From Candidatus Tepidiaquacellales bacterium UBA6667 (GTDB taxonomy: Bacteria > Bacteroidota > Ignavibacteria > Tepidaquicellales > Tepidaquicellaceae), in assembly GCA_002455255.1 (NCBI GenBank), contig DKKL01000002.1, positions 4,302-37,054 of the forward strand: a DNA stretch of 32,753 bases. Direction: 5' to 3'. The notes beneath the pieces are model-generated. The model saw only the letters and a program-made list of their open reading frames with translations, had not been told where the DNA came from and ran no database searches. Made by a program: the position numbers and the translations under genes. Below are positions 24,604 through 32,753 of the stretch, in pieces (positions within the stretch are counted from its first letter, which is position 1; every line of letters begins with the position of its first letter).

Positions 24604-27600
24604 AGTCTGATAAATCTCACTGTAACTTTTGTACCTTTTCCTGAAACAGAATTATATTTTATCTCTGCTTTCATATCATCAAGTGATTTTTTAGTAATAG
24701 CTAAGCCAAGCCCCATACCTGATGACTTTGTGGAAAAATTTGGTTCAAATAAATTCTTTTGTGTGAATTCATCCATACCAATTCCGTTGTCAATAATTTC
24801 TACTATATAATATTTATCCTCAACAAATGCATTAATTGTTATTTCTCCGTTTTCTATAATTGCCTGAATAGAATTCTTAATAAGGTTTTGAAATATCCTG
24901 TTTAGTTCTTCCTTGTCTGCTTTTATTTTTACTTCTTCATTATGAATGTTTATAATAAATTTTATATCAGGATGATTTAGATATAATGAAATCACACTTT
25001 TCAATATCTCCGCAGGAAATAAATCTTCATAATTCCGTTTTGGAAGTTTTGCAAAATTTGAAAACTCTGTTGCTATTCTGTTTAGTTTATCTATCTCATC
25101 TGAAATTAATTTTTTAGTTGTATTCAGGTTTTCATCAAATTCTTTCATATCGCCTGATTTAAAACTTTCAGCTAAAAATTGGATAGAAAGCTTCATAGGT
25201 GTTAATGGATTTTTAATCTCATGTGCTACTCTTCTTGCAATATCCCTCCATGCACTTTCTCTCTCAGCTTTCTTAAGCTCATTTTTTGACCTTTCTAAAT
25301 CTATTGTCATTCTGTTAAACGAATGTATCAAATCTCCAAGTTCATCTTTCCTTTTTACATCAAGTAATTTATATTTTTCTCCTTTTGAAATCTTTTCTGT
25401 TACATCTTTCAATGCCAATATAGGGTCTGAGATTTTATCTGTCAGAAATCCTACAAATATCAGGAGTGCTATTATCACTATAAGATAAATTCCAAAAATG
25501 AATGTTAATGTTTCTGTTAATTCCTCATTTATTTCATTTTGCCTGTAAACAAGCTGTGAAGATATTATCCCGACTATGTTGTTTTTTGTATCGCGTAATG
25601 GCTTATAACCAACTAAATATGAAAATTTTCCGATATCCTGATTTGTAATTAATAAATCTGATTTCTGCAATAGTATATTATACACTGCTTCTGCATCCAC
25701 ACGAGTATCCAACAAATCCGATTTATAAAGTTCTTCGTTTGTTGTGCTTATTAATCTGTTTCTGAGAAATAAATTGAAATTTTTATCAATCTGTGAAACA
25801 TTCCTCGTCAAAAATTCTTTTTTTATTGTTGCTACAGAATCCTGATTTGCTACAAATGACGGCGAAAAATTAATCCCTTTTAAACTTTCATTCAGTAAAT
25901 TTAAATCCGAAACAATTTGATTTTTCAAGTCCTGTTCATTTTTTTCAATAATAAAAGTCCGTGTGTATATCGCCAGCAATATAATCGGCAATACGGATAC
26001 AAAGAAAAATGAAATAAAAATTTTTGTTCTGAAACTTCTTCTTAAAAAATTTAACTTAGACAAGTAAAACAATGCTATGAATAAATATATTATCACAACT
26101 ATCGAAAGTGTGAATAGCATATATTTCAGATAAAAAAATAAAATAATTTTTAAATCGTCCCGTTTAATACTTACTGAATAAATTTTATCAGATTCTAACG
26201 GTGTTCCTTCGTTTGACTTTCCTGAGAATAAATAAAACGTTCTGTATTTTTCATTATTGATTGTCTCAATTCTCCAGCTGGAATTTGATTGGGAATTTTT
26301 TAAGTATTCCCTGAATATTTCTATTGAATTGACTGTTGATTTGGCAATATCAAAGTTTGTCGAACTTATTATTTCATCATTTGAATATTCCGTTATTACA
26401 GGTTTTGAAATTAATTTTTCCATCAAATTATCCTGACTGTAATTTCTGAATAATTCTGCTGATGATTGAAATAAGATATTCTTTGATTCTTTATGAACTG
26501 CTATAACGAGATACCCAATCAATTGAGCAAATTGTGTTTCCTTTAAATCAAGTTTTTCAATTGGTGCTATCCCTACATAAAACTTTTCTTCCGGATTTTG
26601 AAGTATGGCAATTTTATCTATTATAACAGGAGGATTATATTGAGATGTGTCTATTTGATTTGTTAAATTTTCATTTGTAACGGTTTCTTCAAATGACATT
26701 GAATCTATATCAAAAAATTCACTGTCTGATGTGTCTGAGGATTCTGTTTTTTTAATTATCTCTTCAACAGTTACATTATATCCTTTATCAAAAAAATTAT
26801 TTTTAAGAAAATCTACAATTTTATTGGTGTTTATTTTTGAATCATTGATGTTGAAATCACTTATAACTTTTTTACTTGTGTCTAAAATAATTAATGCGGA
26901 ACTGAAATTTTCTGAGTTTAGTTTGCTTTCTGCCCAAAGGTAAAATGATAATTGTGTTGAAAGGTTTTTATCTATCATATCCTTTTCTATTCTTGGATTT
27001 GTAGATAAATTCATCAGTTCATTAGTTATTATAAAATTAATCTTTTCATCCTCATCTTCGGCAAGTTTTGCAGCAATAAGCTCTACATATTTTGTCTCCT
27101 GTGATGTAACTTTTGAAAGTATAATAAATGGTACTACTCCCACACAAATTAAAATCAGAAATGATAAATTTTTGAGATTAAGAATTTTATATTCTTTAAT
27201 TTTTATGGATTTATAACTTATGTATATCGCCAGTAAGCTGGAAGAAACAATTATAATTATTCTTAATAAATAATCAATTTTAAAATCATCAAAATATAAT
27301 TCTGTTATGTGATTAATTATAATGAATAAAGCCAGATAAATAAAAGGATAATATTTCTTATAAAATCCCGCTTTGACTAACCGCAATGAATTTTGAAATA
27401 TATAAAGCGATGAAGATGTCAGTAATATTATAAACGTAAAAGAAACTATTAATATAGAGAACTGAACTATAAAAAGTTCAAATGCCGGAACCATATTTGC
27501 TCTGTCAAAAAAATTTAAATTTGAATCTGTTATGATTTTTTCAAGTATCAATCCGTATGTATATAAAAATATGAAATATAAAACCGTTGAGAATATAATT

Positions 27601-28712
27601 TTTGTAACCGATATTGCTATCTTATGCTCATCTTTGTAAATTTTTAATCTGTAATTTCTATAGACAATGTTGATTGAATAAATCGCAAGTATAAGAAAAA
27701 ACAATGACGTAATTAATAATTCACCAATTGAAGTGAATAATCCAAAACCGAAAGGAGATGCAAAATAAGACGGTGAGAAAATGTTAGAATGAAAAGTTGC
27801 GGCAGGGAATTTAAAATAAAGCAATAAATATCTTAAACAAATTAAGCCGGTAGGGAATAACAATATTTTAGCCGTATCACTTTTTATTTTATTCAGGAGT
27901 ATTATCAATATCCAAATCAATAATACAATCAGTAAAACTCCTAAAATTGAAATAACCTTGCCTGAATAATCATTTATATTTTGTTTATATATCTCTTTGT
28001 CAAATTTCGTGAATAGAACTTTGCCTATTAATGAACCTTGAATTCCATAAATATCTTCATTTAAATAATTAAAATATTTCAGCGAGTCATATTCAATCTT
28101 TCCTGAGATTGGATTCGCATTAAAAATTTCAATGTTAATCTTTTTTTGTTGATTAACTGTTTGTGTTATCCCAAAGTTTGGAAAGAATTGATTTTTAAGT
28201 TGAAATTTTATGTCTATCAGTTTTGCAGCAAGCGACACTCCAATAATATTATTTTCTGATTTTATCGGTGAGTAAATTATCAGGTATGTATAAAAACCAA
28301 TATTTTTAAGATTAGTAAATTTCTGTCCGCTTAGTGCTTTTTGCAGTAAAAAATATTCCGGCTGAAGCTGCCTCCCGCTAAAAGTGAAAAGTTCTAAATT
28401 TCTGTTATATATTTCTGTCTGATATAAATCATCAAAATTATAATTTAGAATTGTTTCAAATCCTTTCTTAAAATTTGTCTCCTCTAAATATGTTATGATG
28501 GAAGTGTCTGTAGTGATTTTTTCAGAAATATTATTTACATCGTTTATTTCTGATTTTATCAGCCCTGAAATAAATTCAAGGTTATCAGCATCCTGTTTTG
28601 TTGATATTTCTTCCCAGTTATCATCTGAAGTTTTTATTATAAAATCAGAAATTAACCTGATGGATAATATCCAGATCAAAATTAAAAAAGCGATTAACAA
28701 TAAAATGTTCAA
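24600..28712 (-). CDS. Very large NtrY-like sensor histidine kinase
   Basis: The 1,370-residue membrane protein has a first membrane helix at about 3-22, an extracytoplasmic stretch, and a multi-helix block at about 235-510. A second large extracytoplasmic part follows, then helices near 860 and 1,075. The C-terminal kinase end has HAMP (about 1,080-1,135), the H-box R-V-A-H1164-E-I-K-N-P-L-T-P, and the N-box N-L-I-K-N-S-I-Q-A-I. It closes with D-N-G-I-G-M-D-E (about 1,305) and G-M-G-L-G-L-A-I. H1164 is the autophosphorylation site. Typical NtrY kinases are far shorter, so the sensor part is greatly expanded. No response regulator is adjacent. The start is a TTG; there is no ATG between it and the stop of the preceding gene, which lies in the same frame 12 codons upstream. 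The start is therefore uncertain. Confidence 0.85.
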   Translation of the reverse strand: MNILLLIAFLILIWILSIRLISDFIIKTSDDNWEEISTKQDADNLEFISGLIKSEINDVNNISEKITTDTSIITYLEETNFKKGFETILNYNFDDLYQTEIYNRNLELFTFSGRQLQPEYFLLQKALSGQKFTNLKNIGFYTYLIIYSPIKSENNIIGVSLAAKLIDIKFQLKNQFFPNFGITQTVNQQKKINIEIFNANPISGKIEYDSLKYFNYLNEDIYGIQGSLIGKVLFTKFDKEIYKQNINDYSGKVISILGVLLIVLLIWILIILLNKIKSDTAKILLFPTGLICLRYLLLYFKFPAATFHSNIFSPSYFASPFGFGLFTSIGELLITSLFFLILAIYSINIVYRNYRLKIYKDEHKIAISVTKIIFSTVLYFIFLYTYGLILEKIITDSNLNFFDRANMVPAFELFIVQFSILIVSFTFIILLTSSSLYIFQNSLRLVKAGFYKKYYPFIYLALFIIINHITELYFDDFKIDYLLRIIIIVSSSLLAIYISYKSIKIKEYKILNLKNLSFLILICVGVVPFIILSKVTSQETKYVELIAAKLAEDEDEKINFIITNELMNLSTNPRIEKDMIDKNLSTQLSFYLWAESKLNSENFSSALIILDTSKKVISDFNINDSKINTNKIVDFLKNNFFDKGYNVTVEEIIKKTESSDTSDSEFFDIDSMSFEETVTNENLTNQIDTSQYNPPVIIDKIAILQNPEEKFYVGIAPIEKLDLKETQFAQLIGYLVIAVHKESKNILFQSSAELFRNYSQDNLMEKLISKPVITEYSNDEIISSTNFDIAKSTVNSIEIFREYLKNSQSNSSWRIETINNEKYRTFYLFSGKSNEGTPLESDKIYSVSIKRDDLKIILFFYLKYMLFTLSIVVIIYLFIALFYLSKLNFLRRSFRTKIFISFFFVSVLPIILLAIYTRTFIIEKNEQDLKNQIVSDLNLLNESLKGINFSPSFVANQDSVATIKKEFLTRNVSQIDKNFNLFLRNRLISTTNEELYKSDLLDTRVDAEAVYNILLQKSDLLITNQDIGKFSYLVGYKPLRDTKNNIVGIISSQLVYRQNEINEELTETLTFIFGIYLIVIIALLIFVGFLTDKISDPILALKDVTEKISKGEKYKLLDVKRKDELGDLIHSFNRMTIDLERSKNELKKAERESAWRDIARRVAHEIKNPLTPMKLSIQFLAESFKSGDMKEFDENLNTTKKLISDEIDKLNRIATEFSNFAKLPKRNYEDLFPAEILKSVISLYLNHPDIKFIINIHNEEVKIKADKEELNRIFQNLIKNSIQAIIENGEITINAFVEDKYYIVEIIDNGIGMDEFTQKNLFEPNFSTKSSGMGLGLAITKKSLDDMKAEIKYNSVSGKGTKVTVRFIRL

Positions 28713-28747
28713 CCGCTTTCTGAAAATATTTTTTAATATTTTTTTGA

Positions 28748-29221
28748 TTAGTTAATATTAATTTGGTTTATATACCACTTATTTTTATTGTATTTTAATG
28801 AAATTGACACTTGCAGTTCCACTGTTCCACTGCCTTTGTTATACTTATAAACACCCGATGCGTATGCATAATTATCCGACCTATGTGATCTTTTATACTT
28901 AAATGAAAATACTTTAAAATAATTCATAAATTCATTTAGAATTAATTCTGCATGTGAATTACTGTAATATCCTTTTTCAGTTCCTACAAGGTTCAGATAT
29001 ACCTCTGACTCAAAATAAATTGTTATAAGTGAAACGTTTGAATTTGAAAGTCCCTTTGCAAAATCTTTAAATGTTTGTTTGCAAAGTGAATGTTTCAATC
29101 GGTTATCTTTCAGTTCATCTTTTTTATCATACTTCTCAATACTGAAAGCATTTTTTGCAAATGTATCAGTTGTAAAAATTATAAACGATAAACAAAATAT
29201 AGTTATCAGATTTCTAATCAA
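28748..29221 (-). CDS. Secreted DUF4783-family protein
   Basis: The 157-residue protein has a signal peptide (about 1-22, ending T-F-A). The DUF4783 pattern follows: F-A-K-G-L-S-N-S-N-V-S, then Y-F-E-S-E-V-Y-L-N-L-V-G, Y-Y-S-N-S-H-A-E-L-I-L and a closing basic W-Y-I-N-Q-I-N-I-N strand. The fold resembles small NTF2-like proteins; the function is unknown. The start is a TTG at 29219-29221, as no ATG lies upstream before a stop. It lies 68 bp after the DUF5686 gene and in the same frame as the following kinase gene, with a stop and 12 codons between. Confidence 0.75.
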   Translation of the reverse strand: MIRNLITIFCLSFIIFTTDTFAKNAFSIEKYDKKDELKDNRLKHSLCKQTFKDFAKGLSNSNVSLITIYFESEVYLNLVGTEKGYYSNSHAELILNEFMNYFKVFSFKYKRSHRSDNYAYASGVYKYNKGSGTVELQVSISLKYNKNKWYINQININ

Positions 29222-29289
29222 AATTTATTCAATTTATTACGGAAATTAATCAATTTCAGAGGTTTTTTCAATTTAACGTATTATCTTAG

Positions 29290-31653
29290 TTAAAAATTAT
29301 CTACACTTAAAACTACGTTAAAGTTTTTACCATCTCTGAAATTATTGAGTCTCCAGGCAAAATCCAGTCTGAATAAATTCAAAATTCCGCCAATACCTAC
29401 TCCGGCTTCCTGATAAATTCCTGAAGTTTCACTGAATCCTTTATAAACTGATAAGCTGTAGTTTTTAGGTGACAATTCAGCACGACCTATATTATAAAAT
29501 GTAACAAAGTTAAGTGAATTAAGAATTGGGATGTTGCCCCAAATTAATTTTCCAAAATCATTTTCCATATTAAGGAAAAATAACTTATCACCAAGATATT
29601 CCTGATATCGCATTGCCTTGAATCCAAGTGCAGGATTTATACCTCCGGGATTTGCATTGAAATAGGCAAGGTTTTGAAATGGTACTTCTCCATTAAGATA
29701 TACAAACCCTGTTTTATAAGTTACGTTCAGCAAAAATCCGGCACGGTTTCTTCCGCTTAATATCATTGAATATTTTCTGAAATCATAAGTGCTTCCCATA
29801 TTCTTTGATGCATTTTCGTATGTAAATTCTAATGTTGGGAAATTTGTTAGTCTTAATCTCGATTCATTTTCATCTCCCCAATCTATAAATTTATATTTAT
29901 TCGGGTCTAAGCGAAGTGAAAATCCCGCCTTTCTTATAAATGCATCATTAATCGGAGGATTATCTTTGAAAGGTTCACTTCCTTTTAATATACTGTAATC
30001 AGTATTCTTAAATGCGGTTTGTTGTTTTTCCTGAAAATAATTTACACTTAATCTGAAAAGTGGAATTGGGGAATATGAAATTCTGCTTTCCCATCCAGAA
30101 CCGTAGTAATAATCATACTCATCTTTTTTAATACCGAGTGCAGTCATTGAGTTGTAAAATCTTGCAAGGAAAAATACATCAAAATTTAAAGGTGTTAAAT
30201 TTCTGAATAATCCAATGCTGAAATCTAATGACCTGTCAGGTAAAAACCGTTGCCTGAAACTTAAATCGTATTTTAATTTTTTATCCGCAAATCCATATCC
30301 TATTGAGCCATCCGCACCGGTTCTCCATCTGTCTGTTCTGTATCGCAAATTCAAACCTACGTTATTTCCTTCTACTCTGTTATAATGATAATAACTCAAT
30401 GGTACACTCGTAAATTTTTCTCCAAAATTAATGGCAGTTGGGCTGATGGTAATTTCCGATTTCTTTTTTTCTTCGTTTATTTCAATTTGTTTATAAGCAT
30501 ATTCTTCTTCAGGTGTTGATTCTACTAATCTGTTTTTTGTCCAGTATGAAGAATCTTTTTTCGCTCCCGGCTGAACCTGTATTATATATTTATCAAATGT
30601 ACCTGCCGGTGCCGGTATGTTTATCTGATAATCTTTTACTACAGAAAAAACTTCTGCTTTAAACTGCAAAAACCCGAGTAAAGAACCTGTTCCGTTTATC
30701 TGATTATCCGTAGGAAGCCAATATTCATATTTTTCATTATCCATAAATGGCTGAAATGATTGTTTGAAATTTATCTGATTAAAAAATCTTAACTTGGCAG
30801 CATTGTTGGTTGTTAAATCAATTTTCATCAATGCAAAAACTGAATCTAATATATAAAGTGTTCCTGAAAACTGTGGTATAAGTTCTGATTTATTTATCAT
30901 TTCTATTTTATATACCAGTAATGAATCAATTGTGGTTGTTCCGGTCAATCTGTAATCATAGTTGTCAAATGCTTCGTTTGAGATAGGTCCGGGAACTTTG
31001 AATTCCTGCAAATCAACATTATCATCATAAAAATTAACAACAAATGGCAATGCAACTCCTCTTCTCGTATTTGCAGTTTCAATTTTTGAAATAATGATTT
31101 CCTTAAATTCATTTGGTCTTTTGAAATAACCAATGCTTTCTGATTCAAGAATTGAAAAAATACCCATTTCATTTTTATCTGCTGCGATATTAGTATCTTT
31201 CACAGACATCTGATTTGATTTCAATACAAGTTTTGAATATGCTTCATATTTATACTCTTTAAGCCGATTGCTGAAAACATTTTTATATCTGATTGCATTT
31301 CTGATGATTTCATAAGCAGGATCTTCACCGCTGACAGTAATTTCTTCCATCATAATATCAGAGTGTTTCAGATATATATCCCTTGTAACATCACTGCCAT
31401 CCACATTTATAAAAACTGTGTCTGAAAAATAACCGATTAAAGAAGAAACAATTTTATAACCGCCGTCATTGAGTAAAAATTTATAAACTCCGTTTTCATC
31501 AGAAGTGGTCACTTGATTTGTGCCTTCTATTCTTAAAGTTGCAAAACCAACAGGACTGTCATATTTTAAATCAAATACAGTACCTGTAACCTGATATTTT
31601 TGTGCGAAGGTTACATTGCAGATTAAAAAGAAAAGTAGAATATATTTAATCAT
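29290..31653 (-). CDS. DUF5686 outer-membrane protein with carboxypeptidase-like regulatory domain
   Basis: The 787-residue protein has a signal peptide (about 1-17, ending F-A-Q), a beta-sandwich carboxypeptidase-regulatory-like domain (about 20-98, with G-T-V-F-D ... P-V-G-F-A-T-L) and a DUF5686 region to the end. The region begins E-I-T-V-S-G-E-D-P-A-Y-E-I-I-R-N-A-I and ends in a terminal F, as expected for a beta-barrel. Such proteins are common in Bacteroidota outer membranes; their exact role is unknown. The ATG overlaps the rsmG stop by 4 bp (ATGA), giving translational coupling. Confidence 0.85.
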   Translation of the reverse strand: MIKYILLFFLICNVTFAQKYQVTGTVFDLKYDSPVGFATLRIEGTNQVTTSDENGVYKFLLNDGGYKIVSSLIGYFSDTVFINVDGSDVTRDIYLKHSDIMMEEITVSGEDPAYEIIRNAIRYKNVFSNRLKEYKYEAYSKLVLKSNQMSVKDTNIAADKNEMGIFSILESESIGYFKRPNEFKEIIISKIETANTRRGVALPFVVNFYDDNVDLQEFKVPGPISNEAFDNYDYRLTGTTTIDSLLVYKIEMINKSELIPQFSGTLYILDSVFALMKIDLTTNNAAKLRFFNQINFKQSFQPFMDNEKYEYWLPTDNQINGTGSLLGFLQFKAEVFSVVKDYQINIPAPAGTFDKYIIQVQPGAKKDSSYWTKNRLVESTPEEEYAYKQIEINEEKKKSEITISPTAINFGEKFTSVPLSYYHYNRVEGNNVGLNLRYRTDRWRTGADGSIGYGFADKKLKYDLSFRQRFLPDRSLDFSIGLFRNLTPLNFDVFFLARFYNSMTALGIKKDEYDYYYGSGWESRISYSPIPLFRLSVNYFQEKQQTAFKNTDYSILKGSEPFKDNPPINDAFIRKAGFSLRLDPNKYKFIDWGDENESRLRLTNFPTLEFTYENASKNMGSTYDFRKYSMILSGRNRAGFLLNVTYKTGFVYLNGEVPFQNLAYFNANPGGINPALGFKAMRYQEYLGDKLFFLNMENDFGKLIWGNIPILNSLNFVTFYNIGRAELSPKNYSLSVYKGFSETSGIYQEAGVGIGGILNLFRLDFAWRLNNFRDGKNFNVVLSVDNF

Positions 31654-32294
31654 AAATCAGAAATTGTTAAAAGTTTTTTATCAGTTAAATTATATTTCTC
31701 AGGAAAGTTAAATTCCGTTATTTGAAAATTGATATTTTTGTATTTTTTAAGAAGTTGAGCAGTCTCTTCTGACAAATCTCCTCCTTTAATACAAAGAATT
31801 TTATCTGATTGTTTCAGAAAATTGACGCCATATTCGTATAGTTTAACAGCAGGTGCTACTGCTTTTGAAACCACATAATTAAATTTATTTTTATGAGCCG
31901 GTAAGATTGAAATTTCTTCTGCTCTGGCAGCTATTCCTTTTATTTTTTTCAGTTTCAGTTTTTCAATAATATAATTTACTACCATTATTTTTTTACCGAC
32001 GGAATCAAACAAAACAAAGTCATTATTCGGAAAAAGTATTTTTAAAGGAATTCCCGGAAATCCACCACCTGTACCTATGTCAGCAATCTTATCTGATTCA
32101 TTAAATCGTTTGGCTTTAAGAAAAAAAACCGAATCAATAATGTGTTTTTCAATCGTTGTTGTTTTTCGTGATACGAGATTTATCTTTTGATTCCACTCAA
32201 GCAGAAACTTCTCAAAATTCAAGAATTGTTCCTGCTTATCAGAAGTTAGTTTTATATTTAATTCATTTTCAATAAATTCAAACAATAAATCCAT
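31650..32294 (-). CDS. rsmG: 16S rRNA (guanine-527-N7) methyltransferase RsmG
   Basis: The 214-residue enzyme methylates guanine 527 (E. coli numbering) of 16S rRNA using AdoMet. W34-N-Q-K-I-N-L-V-S marks the family N-terminus. The AdoMet motif is D72-I-G-T-G-G-G-F-P-G-I-P-L. F-D-S-V-G-K-K and R124-A-E-E follow. The length is normal. It is the first gene of the minus-strand run, and its start is only 39 bp from a divergent acetyltransferase gene. Confidence 0.95.
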   Translation of the reverse strand: MDLLFEFIENELNIKLTSDKQEQFLNFEKFLLEWNQKINLVSRKTTTIEKHIIDSVFFLKAKRFNESDKIADIGTGGGFPGIPLKILFPNNDFVLFDSVGKKIMVVNYIIEKLKLKKIKGIAARAEEISILPAHKNKFNYVVSKAVAPAVKLYEYGVNFLKQSDKILCIKGGDLSEETAQLLKKYKNINFQITEFNFPEKYNLTDKKLLTISDL

Positions 32295-32311
32295 TATTTA
32301 AACTAAAACAA

Positions 32312-32327
32312 TTAATAATATTATTAA
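32312..32327. promoter_or_regulatory. 16-bp AT palindrome between rsmG and the acetyltransferase gene
   Basis: TTAATAATATTATTAA is perfectly symmetric and takes up nearly half of the 39-bp divergent gap. It could be an operator shared by both genes; AT-rich chance symmetry is also likely. Confidence 0.3.
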
Positions 32328-32333
32328 ATTCAA

Positions 32334-32753
32334 ATGACAGGACATAAAAAATATATCATAAGAAAAATGACTGCGGAAGATGTAGAGTTTGCGATGCAAC
32401 TTGCAAAAGACGAAGGTTGGAATCCGGGATTGAACGATGCGAAGTGCTTTTTTGCTGCTGATCCGGAAGGATTTTTCATCGGTGAGCTGATAGAAGATAC
32501 GAGAGAAGAGGGGGAAAAGTTAGCGGGAGGAGCGGGAGTTTCGGATGACGGAAAGTTGGCAGGAGGAGCAGGAGTTTCGGATGATGGAAAGTTAGCAGGA
32601 GGAGCAGGAGTTTCGGATGATGGAAAGTTAGCTGGAGGAGCGGGAGTTTCGGATGATGGAAAGTTAGCGGGAGGAGCAGGAGTTTCGGATAGCGGAAAGT
32701 TGGCAGGAGGAACAGGAGTTTCGGATGATGGAAAGTTGGCAGGAGGAGCAGGA
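32334..32753 (+). CDS. GNAT-family acetyltransferase with in-frame peptide repeats (partial)
   Basis: The gene starts at the ATG at 32334 and runs off the window; 140 codons are visible. Residues 1-61 match the start of a GNAT acetyltransferase: Y-I-I-R-K-M-T-A-E-D-V-E-F-A-M-Q-L-A-K-D-E-G-W-N-P-G, then C-F-F-A-A-D-P-E-G-F-F-I-G-E-L. Relatives continue with a second strand such as K-P-I-G-C-I-S-A-V and the AcCoA-binding motif. Here residues 62 onward are a repeat of K-L-A-G-G-A-G-V-S-D-D-G, six full units and part of a seventh. Whether the fold resumes afterwards cannot be seen. The repeat sits in the beta2-beta3 hairpin region, so an exposed loop is plausible. GNAT membership is well supported; substrate is unknown. 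Confidence 0.78.
   Translation, partial: MTGHKKYIIRKMTAEDVEFAMQLAKDEGWNPGLNDAKCFFAADPEGFFIGELIEDTREEGEKLAGGAGVSDDGKLAGGAGVSDDGKLAGGAGVSDDGKLAGGAGVSDDGKLAGGAGVSDSGKLAGGTGVSDDGKLAGGAG
32517..32753 (+). repeat. 36-bp tandem repeat array inside the acetyltransferase gene
   Basis: Units start at 32517, 32553, 32589, 32625, 32661, 32697 and 32733 (the last cut by the window end). Each encodes 12 residues, so the frame is kept. Differences are mostly silent third-position changes; unit 5 has D to S and unit 6 has A to T. The plus strand is strongly purine- and G-rich, unlike the AT-rich surroundings. Confidence 0.97.

Noticed and set aside
32517..32753. 36-bp repeats as a CRISPR array
   Set aside because: The units are contiguous, without spacers, and stay in frame with the upstream coding sequence.

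Overview
The window is AT-rich bacterial DNA, probably from a member of the Bacteroidota/Ignavibacteriota (FCB) group. Several things point there: DUF5686 and DUF4783 proteins, an Ig-like lipoprotein that starts in a Cys-x5-Pro-Pro-rich style, a DUF2795 acidic protein, few clear Shine-Dalgarno sequences, and two sites matching the Bacteroidota-type TTG / TAnnTTTG promoter. The exact taxon cannot be fixed from this window.

Left part (1 to about 5,930): an accessory, defence-type island. It holds a HEPN-domain protein, an overlapping restriction-modification pair (HNH nuclease plus a methyltransferase fused to a type I-like specificity domain), a 3'-truncated tyrosine recombinase, and a PIN toxin overlapping a small, easily missed 50-residue antitoxin. 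A roughly 140-bp direct repeat brackets the toxin-antitoxin unit. Its second copy still contains the decayed start of the same recombinase gene, so the segment has passed through duplication or insertion. About 940 bp of non-coding sequence follow (5,735-6,672), built from interspersed direct repeats and hairpins.

Middle part (6,673-12,104): a co-directional cluster on the plus strand with short gaps. It encodes the ribosome hibernation factor HPF, HPr kinase/phosphorylase, an oligopeptide-type ABC substrate-binding protein and its two permeases. The two ATPases are not in the window.

Next (12,165-19,273) comes a 2,198-residue secreted RHS-repeat protein with its own promoter. Its C-terminal ~205 residues lie beyond the RHS core and look like a toxin-type tip. 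An overlapping 150-residue lipoprotein gene is a candidate immunity gene. This pair is the strongest candidate for a poorly described system here.

The right part is housekeeping and envelope genes. On the plus strand are a DUF2795 protein, an Omp85-family outer-membrane protein and DNA polymerase III delta'. On the minus strand is a run in the order rsmG, DUF5686 outer-membrane protein, DUF4783 secreted protein, a very large NtrY-like histidine kinase and an Ig-like lipoprotein, with overlaps or short gaps suggesting co-transcription.

At the right edge, on the plus strand, begins a GNAT-family acetyltransferase. After 61 residues its reading frame enters a tandem array of 36-bp (12-residue) repeats that runs off the window. 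An in-frame minisatellite inside an enzyme fold is the other clear oddity.
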